From: Ascidia mentula
Taxonomy: Eukaryota; Chordata; Ascidiacea; Phlebobranchia; Ascidiidae
DNA: 64,000 nt
NCBI GenBank assembly: GCA_947561715.1
Contig: OX387205.1
Location: 10,235,001 to 10,299,000, forward strand
Direction: 5' to 3'
In this document: one piece after another, positions 26,409 to 38,730 of the stretch
How the letters are laid out: every line of letters starts with the position of its first letter
Numbering within the stretch: position 1 is the stretch's first letter
Notes under the pieces: generated by a model
What the model was told of the DNA's origin: nothing
What the model saw: the letters and a program-made list of their open reading frames with translations, nothing else
Database searches by the model: none
Translations under genes and position numbers: made by a program

Positions 26409-27320
26409 CTAGTATCGCTGCCTCCGAGGCACCTTTGCCGGTGTACAAGATGGGGCGCTCCTATGTTTTGGTCTTGTTAGTCGGAGCAGCTTGGCCACTG
26501 ACACCTGTCCCAAACGTGGCTGTTTCCAAATTGACGGGCGTGGACTCCGTTTAAACTCGGTCGAAAACCAGTTGACCTGGACTTTATATTGAGACAGGTT
26601 GCACTGGTTGAAGCAGGATTTTGGCGTCGAGTCAGGAAGTTCAAGTACCTGTGCCAGTGACGAATCACGGGTGAACGATCGCTGAGTCGCGATTTGTGTC
26701 GCAAAATTTAGTGGGGAATTGCTCGCTCTTTGCCGTTCAATGTGAAGTTCGAAACATTTGCCTCGCACAGGTCGCCAGGCAAGTGAAAAAACGAATCGCG
26801 ATATTTGAAGCTGTGTGGAAGGCGCACAAGGACCAGAGCACTCGACGCTCGTGTGCCGAAGAAGTTGAAATCTGATACGACTTATGAGAAGGACGCAGAG
26901 TGATTGATCGCTTTGTAGGTTAGGTCGTCTCAAGATGTCAGTATTTTTGGCGGGAATCGAAACGCCGAACTCCCGCAGCGATTCTAAAATTCTTCCAATG
27001 TGCAACAAGAACAGGCAGTCTTTGTGCAGAAACAACAGAATGAGCGAGCGCGTTTGCGGAAGCGTCCGTTCGACGGAGACCGCTTTGGGTTTGGCAGCGG
27101 ATCTCAAGGGCGAAATTATGCAGTGATTAATGCCGGTCTGCTTGCCAGTTGTTGCAGGGTGCACTAAATATAGGCATTGGCAGCAGAAAGAGGTACACAA
27201 GGGATTAGACTCTGTTTGCGTTGGACCCCTAAACTCTTCAGCGGTTGACAGTGTATGTTGGCTTAAAAACATGCCATAGGGTTTGGCCTCCTTGCCCAAC
27301 CAACCTTGCATATTGTGCAC
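26409..27320 (-). CDS. Unassigned long ORF (303 codons)
   Basis: An uninterrupted minus-strand frame runs from an ATG to a stop. It is much longer than chance predicts for sequence of this composition (roughly a few in a thousand for the whole window by my estimate). The protein starts MHNMQGWLGKEAKPYG, is rich in Ser, Arg, Leu, Pro and Cys, and has one modest hydrophobic stretch (LILLFLHKDCLFLLHIG). I recognise no domain. There is no clear promoter or polyadenylation signal, and the opposite strand is not open. It may be a single-exon gene, an exon, or a chance frame. Confidence 0.2.
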   Translation of the reverse strand: MHNMQGWLGKEAKPYGMFLSQHTLSTAEEFRGPTQTESNPLCTSFCCQCLYLVHPATTGKQTGINHCIISPLRSAAKPKAVSVERTLPQTRSLILLFLHKDCLFLLHIGRILESLREFGVSIPAKNTDILRRPNLQSDQSLCVLLISRIRFQLLRHTSVECSGPCAPSTQLQISRFVFSLAWRPVRGKCFELHIERQRASNSPLNFATQIATQRSFTRDSSLAQVLELPDSTPKSCFNQCNLSQYKVQVNWFSTEFKRSPRPSIWKQPRLGQVSVAKLLRLTRPKHRSAPSCTPAKVPRRQRY

Positions 27321-28842
27321 CTTATCTTTAAACTATGCGAAAGGGAAAGCCTTGTTGTCCACTTCACCATTTAGTAGACAGGTGATTGGTGGGATGCCTT
27401 TGGCTTGATCTTTGAGTAATTGGCCCAACAATCAAAACAAAAATTATCAGAACAAACCTTGTGTTTCACTTACGTATTAGCACCGTTATTATAATTGTGT
27501 TTTTACCTAGAAAGCAGCGTTTAGAATTTGTATTCCTTTTTTTAAATTCAATAGCACTATTTCTTTTTTACCTATAACAGACATTTCGATTGAATTTAAC
27601 ATTTTATGTTCAAATTGACAACGCACTCATAAAATGAGTAATACGTTGAATATGACATTGTCTTTTTCCGATTGTTTTTATCCGGCGCTATCCAGTATGG
27701 TCGCATTTTTATGTTGTGGGCATTCCTTAAACGTTCGCCAGGCTAATTTCGGAGAGACGGATGATTCTACGGATTGTAGTTTAATCCTCGTTGACGTAGA
27801 CACGCATCCATATCATTCTGTATGAGCATTAGATGCGCCGAACCGAAAGTTCACGCATTCCCTTCCCACGAAAGGTTGTTTGTGCAGAAAACGGGGAGTA
27901 TGGATTTTGGGGGAAGGAAGAGTCGCTTTCGCTTGGTAAGAGGACGAGACAATCGTCGCATGCAATGACCCACGCGGCCCCCGTTGCAAAACGAGCGTAT
28001 CGCTTGTGATTGTATGGGTATTGTTCGAATAGATGCGCCTTTGTTACGCGACAATAGCGAGGAACGGTTTCCTGAAAGTGACAGTAAGGCTTGCAACCGG
28101 AAGTTGGGACCCTTGACATTCGCCCAGCAAGAGTTCCTCGGCTTCTCGTATAGTTCGCGTTTCCAGGAGCCGAGTGGACTCCGCCTAATATCGTCCACGG
28201 ATTCCCCGGCGGCTACACCGGTAAGCATCGCCATTTCCCATCATTAGCTCTAAGCCAGCAACAGCCTTTAAGTGGCCAATTTTTAGCCCTGGATTCGATA
28301 CGTGGCTTCGTGATTTTCCATAGCACTCCATCGCGCGTTGTGTTATTTCACGTGCGATACATTTTGCAACAAAAATGCCGCCTTTGATTCTGCGCCTCGC
28401 CACGATTGCTGCGGATTGTGCGGTTTTGCTTTCATCTTGAATGCGCGTCCTCTTGCTTAAAGTGGAACATTAAAAAAACTTGTGTAGGTGTCGATAGATG
28501 AAAATTTGCCGCATTTTCTCCTATCTGAAATCTGAAACCGTTCTTTCATTTGTAAAAGGCTGAAGCAAAACCAAACTGGTTCGTCTCCCTCAGTAAATAC
28601 CCAGCCCACGCCTTGCTTCCAAGCAACACGCTCAGTGGCGTTCGAACAATTACCGCGAGTATGGTTAAGTCGCGGTTGATGCCCCGCCCCGGTCAACCAC
28701 TTATACTTACCCCTGTGTTTGTTTTATTCTTCACAATTCAATTGCAACATGTTTCCGATCTTTATCGCGCCGCGCCTCGTTTAGCTGATGGACCCGCGGC
28801 CCTGACCGCCTTATCTGTGGGCCCTTCTTCGTGCTGAAACCT

Positions 28843-28881
28843 CGCAATTGAAAATTGCGCCCGGCAACCTGTAATTGCCGG
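28843..28881. repeat. Two adjacent perfect hairpins
   Basis: CGCAATT-GAA-AATTGCG (28843-28859) is followed one base later by CCGGCAA-(7)-TTGCCGG (28861-28881). No gene or transcript was recognised beside them. They could form a cruciform or structured RNA, or be chance. Confidence 0.5.
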
Positions 28882-30406
28882 TAAATGGTGCTCGGTGCGA
28901 GACCCTTATCGATCGCGAACGGGAATCAAGTCGAAATATAATGAATTAAGTCAACAAACAACTGGAGGCTGTCCCGCGCAGACCGCGGCGCCCCAAGACA
29001 AAGGCCGGTGCGTCGTAGCGATGGCAGCGTTAGCTTTGGCAGAGGAATGCTTTGATGTCTTGGCGCAGTAGATGAACCGCTCAGGCTGTCAAGCTTAATT
29101 GTGTATCCAGGGTTGTGAAATAAAAGGCCAAAGATTACCAACTTTTGCCATCGGGCAAAGTTTTGTATGGTACCCGGTTAGGAAAGTTTTGCGTGCCTTG
29201 CAGAAAAGTTACAACGTCTAAGAAAAGGTTGTGTATGGACAGCTTGACCTATCAGCCGGCCCTTGGACTTCCGCAGGCGCAGAAACAGGCTATACTGTGT
29301 GTAGAGGGGCCAAGGGCCAGCAGCGGTGCAAGGGTTGTTTATGCTGTGGGCAGGAACGCACGTCTCAAGAATTGAACCGAAACAAAGCAAACGACGGTCT
29401 TAAGTAGTAACAATTGTAGTAGGCCTTGCGGGGGCAGCGCACTTTCGCTTTATGTGATGCGGTGCATTACCCGTCGACAGGTGCATTCTGTGTTCTAAGG
29501 TGTTAAAAACTTTCTGTTTCGACGAGGTATGATCTCGAGGAACGTCGCACATTCGCCCGATAAACGGCTTTCGGATAATGCCACACATGTAGCTTTGTTG
29601 ATCTGCCCCGATGCCGTTGCAGCCTTGAAAGGCTGTTTGCGCGTCTCTAGCGTTGCCCGTATGCCAATCACGCCGCATGCAAAGCCGCTCGAGCTAACTG
29701 GAAAGAGATTCCGGTACCGCTGCGCCTTGCCGGCGGATCACAAATGATTTATGCGCCAAGGCGGCGAGAAGAAATAAGCACCTCCTGCAAGAGTTTGCCA
29801 CAAATCAAAGTAGCATTCACGCGCTGAACACCTCGCATGCCTTTGTACGGTAATCCGCAACAGTACACGGCCTATTGTGAAGCCCGCGTGAAGTCACTAA
29901 GCGGTTTATACGGATTGAGGCGACCGCTTGGATACGTTTTTGGCGCACGTTAACCGGTTGTGTATTTATGGAAACGCAGCAATGCCGCAGCAAACCAGAC
30001 AATGTGTCGCACCATTTCATATATGACCTTTACGTCGAGGCAGCAGTTCACTCTAACTGCGAACTGCGTTCAAAGGGAAGCTCATATTGCCCTATTCTGT
30101 GTAACATACTGTTCCCGTCTACATGTGATACGTGTTCCTTGTCGAAACAAAACAAAAAGTTGAGGATGTAATATTAGCTTGTAGTGTTGTTTTGCCAGGG
30201 ATAACAGACACGTTAGATTTTGCACCAAAGATTTATTCCGCCAAAGTGTAATTTGGTATTCTAATAATGTGCAAATCTCTTTTAGGGTTCGCGTGAATTG
30301 TTTCTTCTTAGAACAGCAGCGTGTGCACGCGACAATGTAGTGTCCCGGCATACCAAAGAACAAGCAGCCTGGCACTACTAAGCTGCAGTAAATACCTGAA
30401 AGCAGT

Positions 30407-30803
30407 ATGGATATACCTCAAAACGAAGCCACAACTTGCTGTCGGTGCCATTGCGGCTCTTTCACATCACGCAAGCTGCCGAAATGGAACAAAGCGCTTT
30501 TTGTAATTCCTCGAAAATTTGCGTGCTTTTGGTCACGCCTCGCCGATCCCAAACTCGTCGCATGCGTTTCGACGCAACGCCAGAAGGTTAAACTGCATAG
30601 TTGTAGGACGTTTGACCCCTCATCCAAGGTAAACAAAGTTGCAAGCAAAGCGGAAGGATCTTGCGAAAAAAAGAAACGAAGACGTTTGCCCGACACTTCC
30701 GCTACACAAATCCTAACCGGACCCACGTTGTACCTCATTGTAATTCTGCAAATACTTCAACTATTAAAGCCGTCTATGGGAGCAGCTGCTGTTTTGTGTG
30801 CAG
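30407..30803 (+). CDS. Candidate 5' exon of the TSPEAR-like gene (signal-peptide-like segment)
   Basis: An open frame beginning at an ATG runs into a strong donor (GTGTGCAG|GTAAGA after 30803). Its end is in phase 1, exactly what the exon at 39479 needs (G+AT gives Asp). The last residues before the donor are a hydrophobic stretch, LYLIVILQILQLL, then MGAAAVLCA, which resembles a signal peptide ending just before the TSPN domain. Against it: the ATG lies about 100 residues upstream of the hydrophobic part, and the implied intron is 8.7 kb. The real exon may be shorter, with its own acceptor or start. Confidence 0.3.
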
Positions 30804-33616
30804 GTAAGACGAAAAATGATCATATCTGTGCCATTCCAGTTTATCTTATTGTGCACAAGAGGCACGTTGTTCGTTAAAAGAATGTAGGTGAGTAGTTTTC
30901 AGTATATAGACTACATTCAAGGGCTCAATTGTCATTTCAAGATAATTACAACTTAACTCCTGCCTGTCGTTTCCAGTTAGCTGGCAAAGGTGCCATTCAT
31001 GAATTCGCGAAATTGCCCACACCCGTTACGTTCTTAATACTAACTTTAGGTGATCCCAGCATCAATTGATTGTCGCGAGGGCGGTAATGGTTGCTCTTAG
31101 CAGGAGAAACCTGTAAAAGGTTGCAATTATGCGGTTTATCTGCGGAACTCGACTTGGCACCGGCAAAGATTTGGTCAAAGCCACTTGTCGTTGATGCATG
31201 GCACTGTCCGTACTCCAACTGGGTGTTGTCGAGTGCGCAACAACGTGCGTATTGTGTGAGAACCGTGTAGTTTGATTTGTCAGTGGTTTTGGAAAGGGTG
31301 TCTCGCGGCGCGTTTGTGTTGCAAGCAACTTTCTGCACTCGGGCTGGCTCAGTTACGCCTCAATTAAATTGTCACATTTTTTCGAGGGCACTTACGTTTT
31401 ATTGTTATAAACGTTGTACAACACGCCATTAAACACTTACCCCAACTCAGACCATTGCAAAAAGGGAAATTGATGCAAATGCAAATGTTACAACCCATGT
31501 TATCGCCCACACATTGTGTTAAACATCTGAGCGTCTCGACATAACCTTCGCGACGCCATAAAACGAGACGTTGACGTTGAAAATGATTCACAATCGCGTC
31601 TCTATTTGTGCAAGGCATTCCCGGGGCCCGCTGGCGAAGCTGTCGCGCCCGTTTCATCAGCTGCTAGTCGTAAAAACCTGACTAAGATGGCACACTATTC
31701 CCTTTGATGAATAATCACCCATTTTTGTTGTTCAAATTTGTGCAACTGGCTGGTTCGTGGTGTGGAAAAGCGCCTGGGTCACACAAATTTGCGATCGATC
31801 TTCACCTGTAGAAAGGCCGGCGGATCAAGGCCTTCGTCGTTCACGTTTAATTGCCAAGGCTAATATGCAAAAGGTCACCCAATGCGTACCACGCCCTACT
31901 GGCCCGCCGGAGCCGTTGTGTATGGCGTTGTCAGGAGTTTGCTTACCAAAAATAACCCATCCAAATATCCATTGATCTCGGCTGCATGAAAACGTCTCAT
32001 TCCCTTGGTCTGACCACCGCGCATCCCCCAGCATGACAAACCCACCGGTGTGCCTTTATGTGTCCAAACGTGCGCAAATATTGAGTGCGGGCACGTCTCG
32101 ATGCGTACCTTTCAGTGAGGTTTGCCGACGTGCGCGTGTGTGTCCGCAAGTCGGCAACCGGCGCCCGGGAATGCGTTTAATGGCACATTGATGGAGCATT
32201 ACGATATTCTGTCTGAGCAAAACCTTTTCCCATGAACCCGGTTACTCGCAAAGCCAAGGTTAAGAGTAATAGCGAGAAGGTTATGGAAGAGGAATGGCTC
32301 CATGCGTTGAATAGACCTTGGTTCACTTGAATACGCCACAATGCCCGGCTACAGGCCTCTGTTGTCGACCGTATAAAAAGTTGTTTACCAAGGTGTTAAA
32401 TTGTTTTGCTCGATTGCAATGCACGAAATATTGTTCCTATCCACCACAAAAGGGTATACTGTATAGAGCTGTGAGGACGGGTTAACATTGAATTGCAGAT
32501 GAAGCCAGAACACAACTCATGCTTGAATTACGTTTTGTTTAACAACTGCAGTTGCGTTTCCTGTGAAGATCAATGTGTTTTTTGTCGCTTGATCATGGTT
32601 AACACTGAGAAATGCACGTGTAAATAAATTACATGCGGATGGACATAACCACGTGTTACGCCTTTATTTATAACACTGAAATGTGAGAGCGTGGCCTTTA
32701 CATTCGCCCGACCTGACGTCCTGCACATTCTCGCCGCCACTTCAAGGACCGAGGAGATCGAATAAGCAACAAGCATGGCTTTGGGTGGGGTCACCAACCG
32801 GCAATCAACACATTTCAATCTCAAGATTTCCTCGCTATATTAGTGATTAAAATATCGCACTTACGCCTGCGTTTCGTGAGAACCACCGGCCCACTTCACC
32901 AATGAATTTGGGAAACTGAGATAGAATACAACGCCTTGTTGTATGCACGTCATTGCTAAAATATCAGCAATTTGAAAAAAAGAACATAGTATTTCAATGA
33001 ATTACTCCTGACACGGTTAGCGGGACGAAATCTAAACATATATCGAGTTAAAAACGTGAAAATCTACTGTTTATTCGGATTAGGGTGTAAGCCAAATTCC
33101 AGGAGCCGAGCCAGCAACAACAAACGAGTCGAGTTGATTGACAGTCGGACACCGATGCCCAGTCGCCCCGCACCATTGCTCATACAGTTGATGGGGCTGC
33201 GCTGTGGGGCCCTTTCATGCTGGGGCCATTTAGCCTGATTGACGAGTGATGTCAGCTATTTGGCGTCCACTGGCCCTCGCTGAGCACGTCCAGTGAGACA
33301 TTATACGAATATTATGGCGTGGTGTTCATGATATCGCACACAAACAACAACGGTCCGATTTTTTGCTCAGATACGTCTGGTTCTGATATGTTTGTGTTGA
33401 TTTCTTGCAGGTCATGTTTGTCTGACGTAGGTATTTTGTTTCACCTAAGTTCCACTATTTTTACTTTTTTTTGCAAGGTTATTGTCAATAGGAAATGTGA
33501 CAAATTGGTCATGTCATTTTCTTTTTAAGAATTGTACGTTCCTACACCAGTTATCACAATAATAAACATCAGCGCTGTTGTTGAATTAACATGCGCATTC
33601 ATCTCGCCTTTCGTTT

Positions 33617-33818
33617 CTGGACTTAATGGAAAAGGTTAGTCGGCGTTTTAGTGGCGTCCCCTTCGGTTTTGGGAGCGCGAAATCCCGTCGTGCAGCACGT
33701 AAAGTTGCAATGTTTTCCGGTGCAGTGTGTGTGGCACACTTACACCAACGCCACTAAAACGCCGACTCACTATACTTCTGCGCCAATAGTAACCCATTGA
33801 CCTTTTCCATAAGTCCAG
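33617..33818. mobile_element. MITE-like foldback element, 202 bp
   Basis: Terminal arms CTGGACTTAATGGAAAAGGT (33617-33636) and its complement (33800-33818) differ by one missing base. Inside them a perfect 20 bp inverted repeat, AGTCGGCGTTTTAGTGGCGT, pairs 33638-33657 with 33748-33767. The right side carries 32 extra bases between the two arms. No ORF inside. No convincing target duplication at the edges. Confidence 0.65.
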
Positions 33819-36800
33819 TAGGGGGCCTGTTAAGCCACTCTGAACATAAAAACATCAAGGCGCTGTCCCCGGCAAAGGCATTTTGCCGTAAAATTTAACG
33901 GCGGGCGTTTAAAGGCCGGACGAGTGGTCTGCAGACGAGGTTGGCCGACCGTTAAGACAAGCTGCGTATACATACGATAGTCATGTTTGGAGGGCGTGCG
34001 TTCAAACGATCATTGCTGAGAAGTGCGTTTACGGAATGCGGGTGATCGCACAAGAAGTGGCCGTTGATTTTACGACAACCCCGATTCATTCTCTCGGGTA
34101 TTTAAACTTATTGCTCGCCGTTGCAGGGTGACTTTTAAACACGGCTCATAATGTTCTATCAATTTGTGCCGTATGGGAGAAGAGAGTCGCAACATGTATG
34201 GTAATAGTATAAGTATAAAGTATGTAAGTTAAATTTTTTAAATTTCCGTTTCGTCAACGTGTTTTGTGCGAGTTTGTTCACATGGTATAACTCACGAAGA
34301 AAATTCCAGAATATTTCAATATATCAAATTGAAGAGGTTTTTCTTTAAACACACGTCGCACGGTTTTTCTTTAACTCGGACTGCAGGAAACATGCGTCAT
34401 AAAAACACAGCAAAGATGCGCGCGCATTCTCTTGCAATGACGTCGATGAAGGGGCGGTAAATTGGCCCCACAAAGCCACCGGTAATGGCAAGATGTGTTA
34501 TATTTATATTTGATCACAATGGCAGTGTAACGATACCATCTCCGATGTACGGAGTTGCGCGACTGGAGATGCAATCTCCTTAACCACCCAAACCTATCCA
34601 ATGCGCTGATCTCAACGTGAAAGCACAGCGGTTAAATGCGGCTCACTTTCTAAGGCTTTTTTGTGTTGTGTAAACCAAAAGTGACGCTTATTACAGCCTC
34701 GTTTCGCGAGCAATGATCGCAGTCGTGTCGTGTACAACTGTGTATTAAAATATTTGCGGCATTCGCATGAGAACTATGTCGTAATGTTCTTTTTGCATTC
34801 ATCCTTACATATCTCTGTCGGTGGTGAACATAATTGCGTGGCAATATATCTTTGAATACTGGTTTTGACGATTTGAACGTACATTTTTACAACAGCAAAA
34901 TCACTATTGTGGTGTGGGAGATACAATCATGTCGTTAACGCATAGTAACACCCTACATGGTCGAAACCGACCGTTTATACAGTGTGTCTATCTGTAGCAA
35001 TCTCGCAAAAAATCGCTATACTCAGTTCAGAAATACGTCATGTGCTTTCACGGAAGCAATACGGAGAGATTTCAATACAGGTAGCTTTTATCGGGATGGT
35101 CATGTTAGTACGGGTCTAACCGCAAAACCAAATGCCAACAAAAAGACGACTTTTTCGCCGGCAGATGCTACTCGACTTTAAGCCTGCAGTCTTTGATGTG
35201 GCTGCTTCGGGCTTTCACGAACTATGACGCCAAGCATCAAATTCACGCGGCATCTTTCGACTATTAATTCGACGCAGATTTTCTGAAAGTGGGCCGACTT
35301 TGAGGCAGTGCTTAAAACAGGGCGGGCCGCCAACCACGACCGCTTTGATGTGGAAACGAAGAGCAATTTCGCATGAGGCCTGGTGTTTGTGAAGATGCCC
35401 TTACTCCGTCAGCGCACAGTGTGGCGGCCTTTTGGGCCAAAATTCAGCCGCATACGCCCGGCTTAAGCTTTGTCGCTGATCAGATTAAAGTTTAGGAAAG
35501 TATATCGGTCGCAGCGACCGAGCAGCCTCCGAACTTCAGCTTCGGGCGTCGATAGACAGGCGACAAAAAGGCTCCTCTAAAGTCTCAAAGGCGACTATGC
35601 GATATTTAATCCAACCCCTCGCCCTTGGATGCTGACGGAAGCGTTTGTCTGCTGCCATTAAAATGTCAACTCCCTTGGTATGTTCGCCCCCTGAGCGACA
35701 CAGCTGTGGAAGACTGTTTTAATGCAAAACATCGTGTGACAAATTTGAGCTCTGTTTGCACCACCTTGAGCTTGTTGCATTCAATAACCCTGTTAAATTT
35801 GTAATCCAATTAATTGAGCTTTAAAGTTCAAAGAAAATTACTTTACTGACTAACATTCCAACTTTCCGCAGTATAAGTTGGTGGCAACAAGTGGCAAGCG
35901 ACAATATATTGTTTGTCATCTGCACCGGCCGCTGTTCGTTTCCCATTGCTCTCCTTCAACAAGTGAAAGGAGGCGTCTGTCAGCGTTGGGCCCAAATACG
36001 TTAATCCGCCGCCATGGCTCTAACTCACCCCAGGCCCCTCAAACTCTCGCGCGCGCGCCGCCCAATCGCGATTTGCATGCGCCACTTTGAAGCGACCGCC
36101 CTCGCGACAGATGAACCGACCACGTGACCGTGAGAAGCTGTCAAAATCACGTGATCGATGGCGAGAGAGCAAACAGTGGCGATCGCGTTGTTGTTAGTGA
36201 TTTTCAGAACGCCGGGCAGATAATCTGGTGCGAACACCTTCAGGTGTCCGTCTCAGAAACTCTCAACGGCCACCCCAGGTGCAGGGGCGGATGGAATGGC
36301 CAGTTCGGGCCCTGGAAATGCGGCCCTCGATCGGATAAAAAGATTCAGGAATCGCTAGATATGCCTGTACTTTACCTTAAAAATCAAATCAAGTGTATTT
36401 TCCGCAGAAAAAAAACAACAACGCAGATATACATGCTAAAGAAATAAAATGGCATGGGCACCAACAAAACCATGGGTATCACGTCAGGCGCCCATAAAAA
36501 GGTCACTAAATTTTCAAAAGCGAAATTTGGGGATGTAACCTCTTTCTAGTCCCATGGTAAACTGTGGGGCTCCGTTTGGTTGCGTGGTGATCCCTTCTTC
36601 ACTTTTGGTCAAATCAGCCAAATGTTCCAAGGACTAGCCCTGGCGATAACAGCACTAATTGTCCACAAATTCGATCCATATCCACGTAAAAACCCCTGCA
36701 TTCGAAAACAAAAATCTTAAAATTATTTTGGGAAAAGTTCCTAGGTTGAAAAAAGACTCATTACACAACAATACAGGAAATGGTCACGTGGGGCTTTCTA

Positions 36801-38677
36801 CTGATGTTGAAAACAAATTGTTTTTCAAAACGAAGTTTGCAAGCGTTGCATTCAGACGAAAACTTGTGTGGGAGTTTTACATGTCATGCAACTTTCTTTG
36901 GGGTCATGAAGTTTTGTAACGTTAGAAGCGTTTACTGCCACTGCGCCCCCTTGGTAAATCTACATAGAAAATAGCTCCCTGGTCCCTTGTACCTTGACAT
37001 TCAACAGAAAACCGCAGACGACATTTTACCCTTGAAGTTGAGGTAACTTCGCATAATTGGCAACGTTATATCTTGCGGTTAAAACCCTTTCGAAACACTA
37101 CAAATTAGCTGGTGAGCAATGGCTCAACGCCAGGATTTGCCAGTAACATTACGCATGTACAGCATGTAGCCACGGTCTTTCTCGCAAACTGTAATTGTTA
37201 GGAAACATACACTGTTGAGAACATGATCTTTATTCTGTTATCCTGTATGTTTTGGCACTTGAGAGGCCATGGTTAGCAAAAACGTGCTTAGCCCCACGAT
37301 TGGCTCTAATTTGTCACGTGAGACACAGCGAGGTCGACCCGGCGATTAAATGGAAACCGTATCTCTGCTTGTCACCTCAAATAAACGTTCTATCGTAAAC
37401 TTGGCACACTTGTGTGGGTAACGAGGAGTAAAATTGCAAAATAAGGCTACGCTTGTTTATTTTGCCTTTCCTAGACTTCCCATAACACAGACCTAAATTT
37501 TCGCAACGACGAGGGTCGGCGACCACCGTACGCGACTGCGCTCCTGTGGCAAAGTTCAATATGCCTGGTTTGTGTTTCGTTATTCCTGCTATCGGAAACG
37601 CATTCTCGGATTTTTGATACTGTTTGGTTGTTGTTTTTCTGTAAAATGTACTTTTTCCGCGTTTTGAAAGTGATTGTAAAAAAATTTGAATCCCAATTGG
37701 GATTGATATTAACCATTGATCCATGTTTGTTTGGAAGCTCACATAATATAGTTTGAAACGCATACTCCGTCGATTTCTTCCTTGTATCACTCAATTTGCA
37801 AGTGGCAAAAAGTTGGAACCACTATGATTGTGTGAATCATGTATCAGTCAATGTGCTCTAAACGTATGTCTGTCTACTCATCCAGAAACTGACAACTCCT
37901 CGCCCACACAAATGCAAATATACCTTTTCAATCGCACGATCGATTTTTACAACTGCATTCGGTGCCAGTCGGCCAATAAAACCGAACCCCGCTCCACAAC
38001 AAAACATGTCCGCAATATTGGAAACAACGAGGTGGCATGAAAAATGGCCCACTTCCTTTGCGGGACCAATAACGGTCAAATGTCGTTCAGCAAGAAGCCA
38101 GGGTGTTGTTGTAACGCCAAGTTTCTGGTGATCGATCTATGGTGTTGCGACTTTCGAGGGACCGTTTCCGCTCAGGCCACCCCTGATACAATCGCAACAT
38201 CAATCGAACTAGGGTAAAACGCGGATCGGATGTTTTGGCCGCACGGTTGAAATTCACTCCCGGTTTTCCGTACCACCAACCTGACTTAATTGGAATATTT
38301 GGGTTTCAAGTTGCGGGTTGGATACGACAGTAACAAGTGTTTTTTTGTAACGAATTTGTTTCAGTGCTGTCACTGAAATGTCCCAGGTCAAGGGTTGCGC
38401 TTGTGTCAAACTTGTACCGATGACATTACAGATAGGAAGGAATTGTCTATTACCTGTTACTCGTTGAATTCGTGGCTGCTCGGTTTTTGACGCAATCGCT
38501 TGCGCAACCTTTTTGCATTTCGAGCGAGCAGGCAACCCATCTTATCCTTAATGTTTTGATAATACGAAAACATTTGGGAAACAGTTTTATTTTCAATGGG
38601 CCGCGTGTGGCGTCTAAATGTTTGGACAAACATTCCATTAGTCACCACCACGGCAAAGTCGTCTGGATAGTCACACC
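33819..38677. other. Spacer before the TSPEAR-like gene; no gene recognised
   Basis: GC content varies. It includes a CpG-rich patch with E-boxes (36040-36153) and the perfect palindrome CGGTCGCAGCGACCG around 35508. ORFs here are short and overlap on both strands. If the candidate 5' exon at 30.8 kb is right, this is intron. Confidence 0.4.
36121..36153. promoter_or_regulatory. Pair of CACGTG E-boxes next to a GC-rich stretch
   Basis: CACGTG occurs at 36121-36126 and 36148-36153. Both follow a CpG-dense block (36040-36120) containing GCGCGCGCGCC. It could be a small CpG island or promoter, but no transcript start was recognised. Confidence 0.25.
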
Positions 38678-38730
38678 AGCTGCACTGATGAGACCTTATA
38701 GGTCGAAACAGTGGCCATCTGTATGCAGCT
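38678..38730 (+). ncRNA. Type I hammerhead ribozyme (all core bases present)
   Basis: Stem I is 7 bp (AGCTGCA with TGCAGCT). The core CTGATGA is at 38685-38691. Stem II is GACCT/AGGTC with loop TAT. GAA is at 38705-38707. Stem III is ACAG/CTGT with a 7 nt loop, giving the A15.1-U16.1 pair. The triplet is GTA, with the predicted cut after 38723. A separate perfect 8 bp hairpin, TTGCACAA/TTGTGCAA, follows directly. The same family as the 23.3 kb copy. Confidence 0.88.

Larger units (their letters stand above)
23491..33616. other. Spacer between divergent paralogues, middle part
   Basis: Contains the CRE pair (24661), the 303-codon ORF (26409-27320), the hairpin pair (28843), the candidate signal-peptide exon (30407-30803) and an exon-shaped 51 bp minus-strand segment (32865-32915). 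Nothing else could be assigned. Confidence 0.4.
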
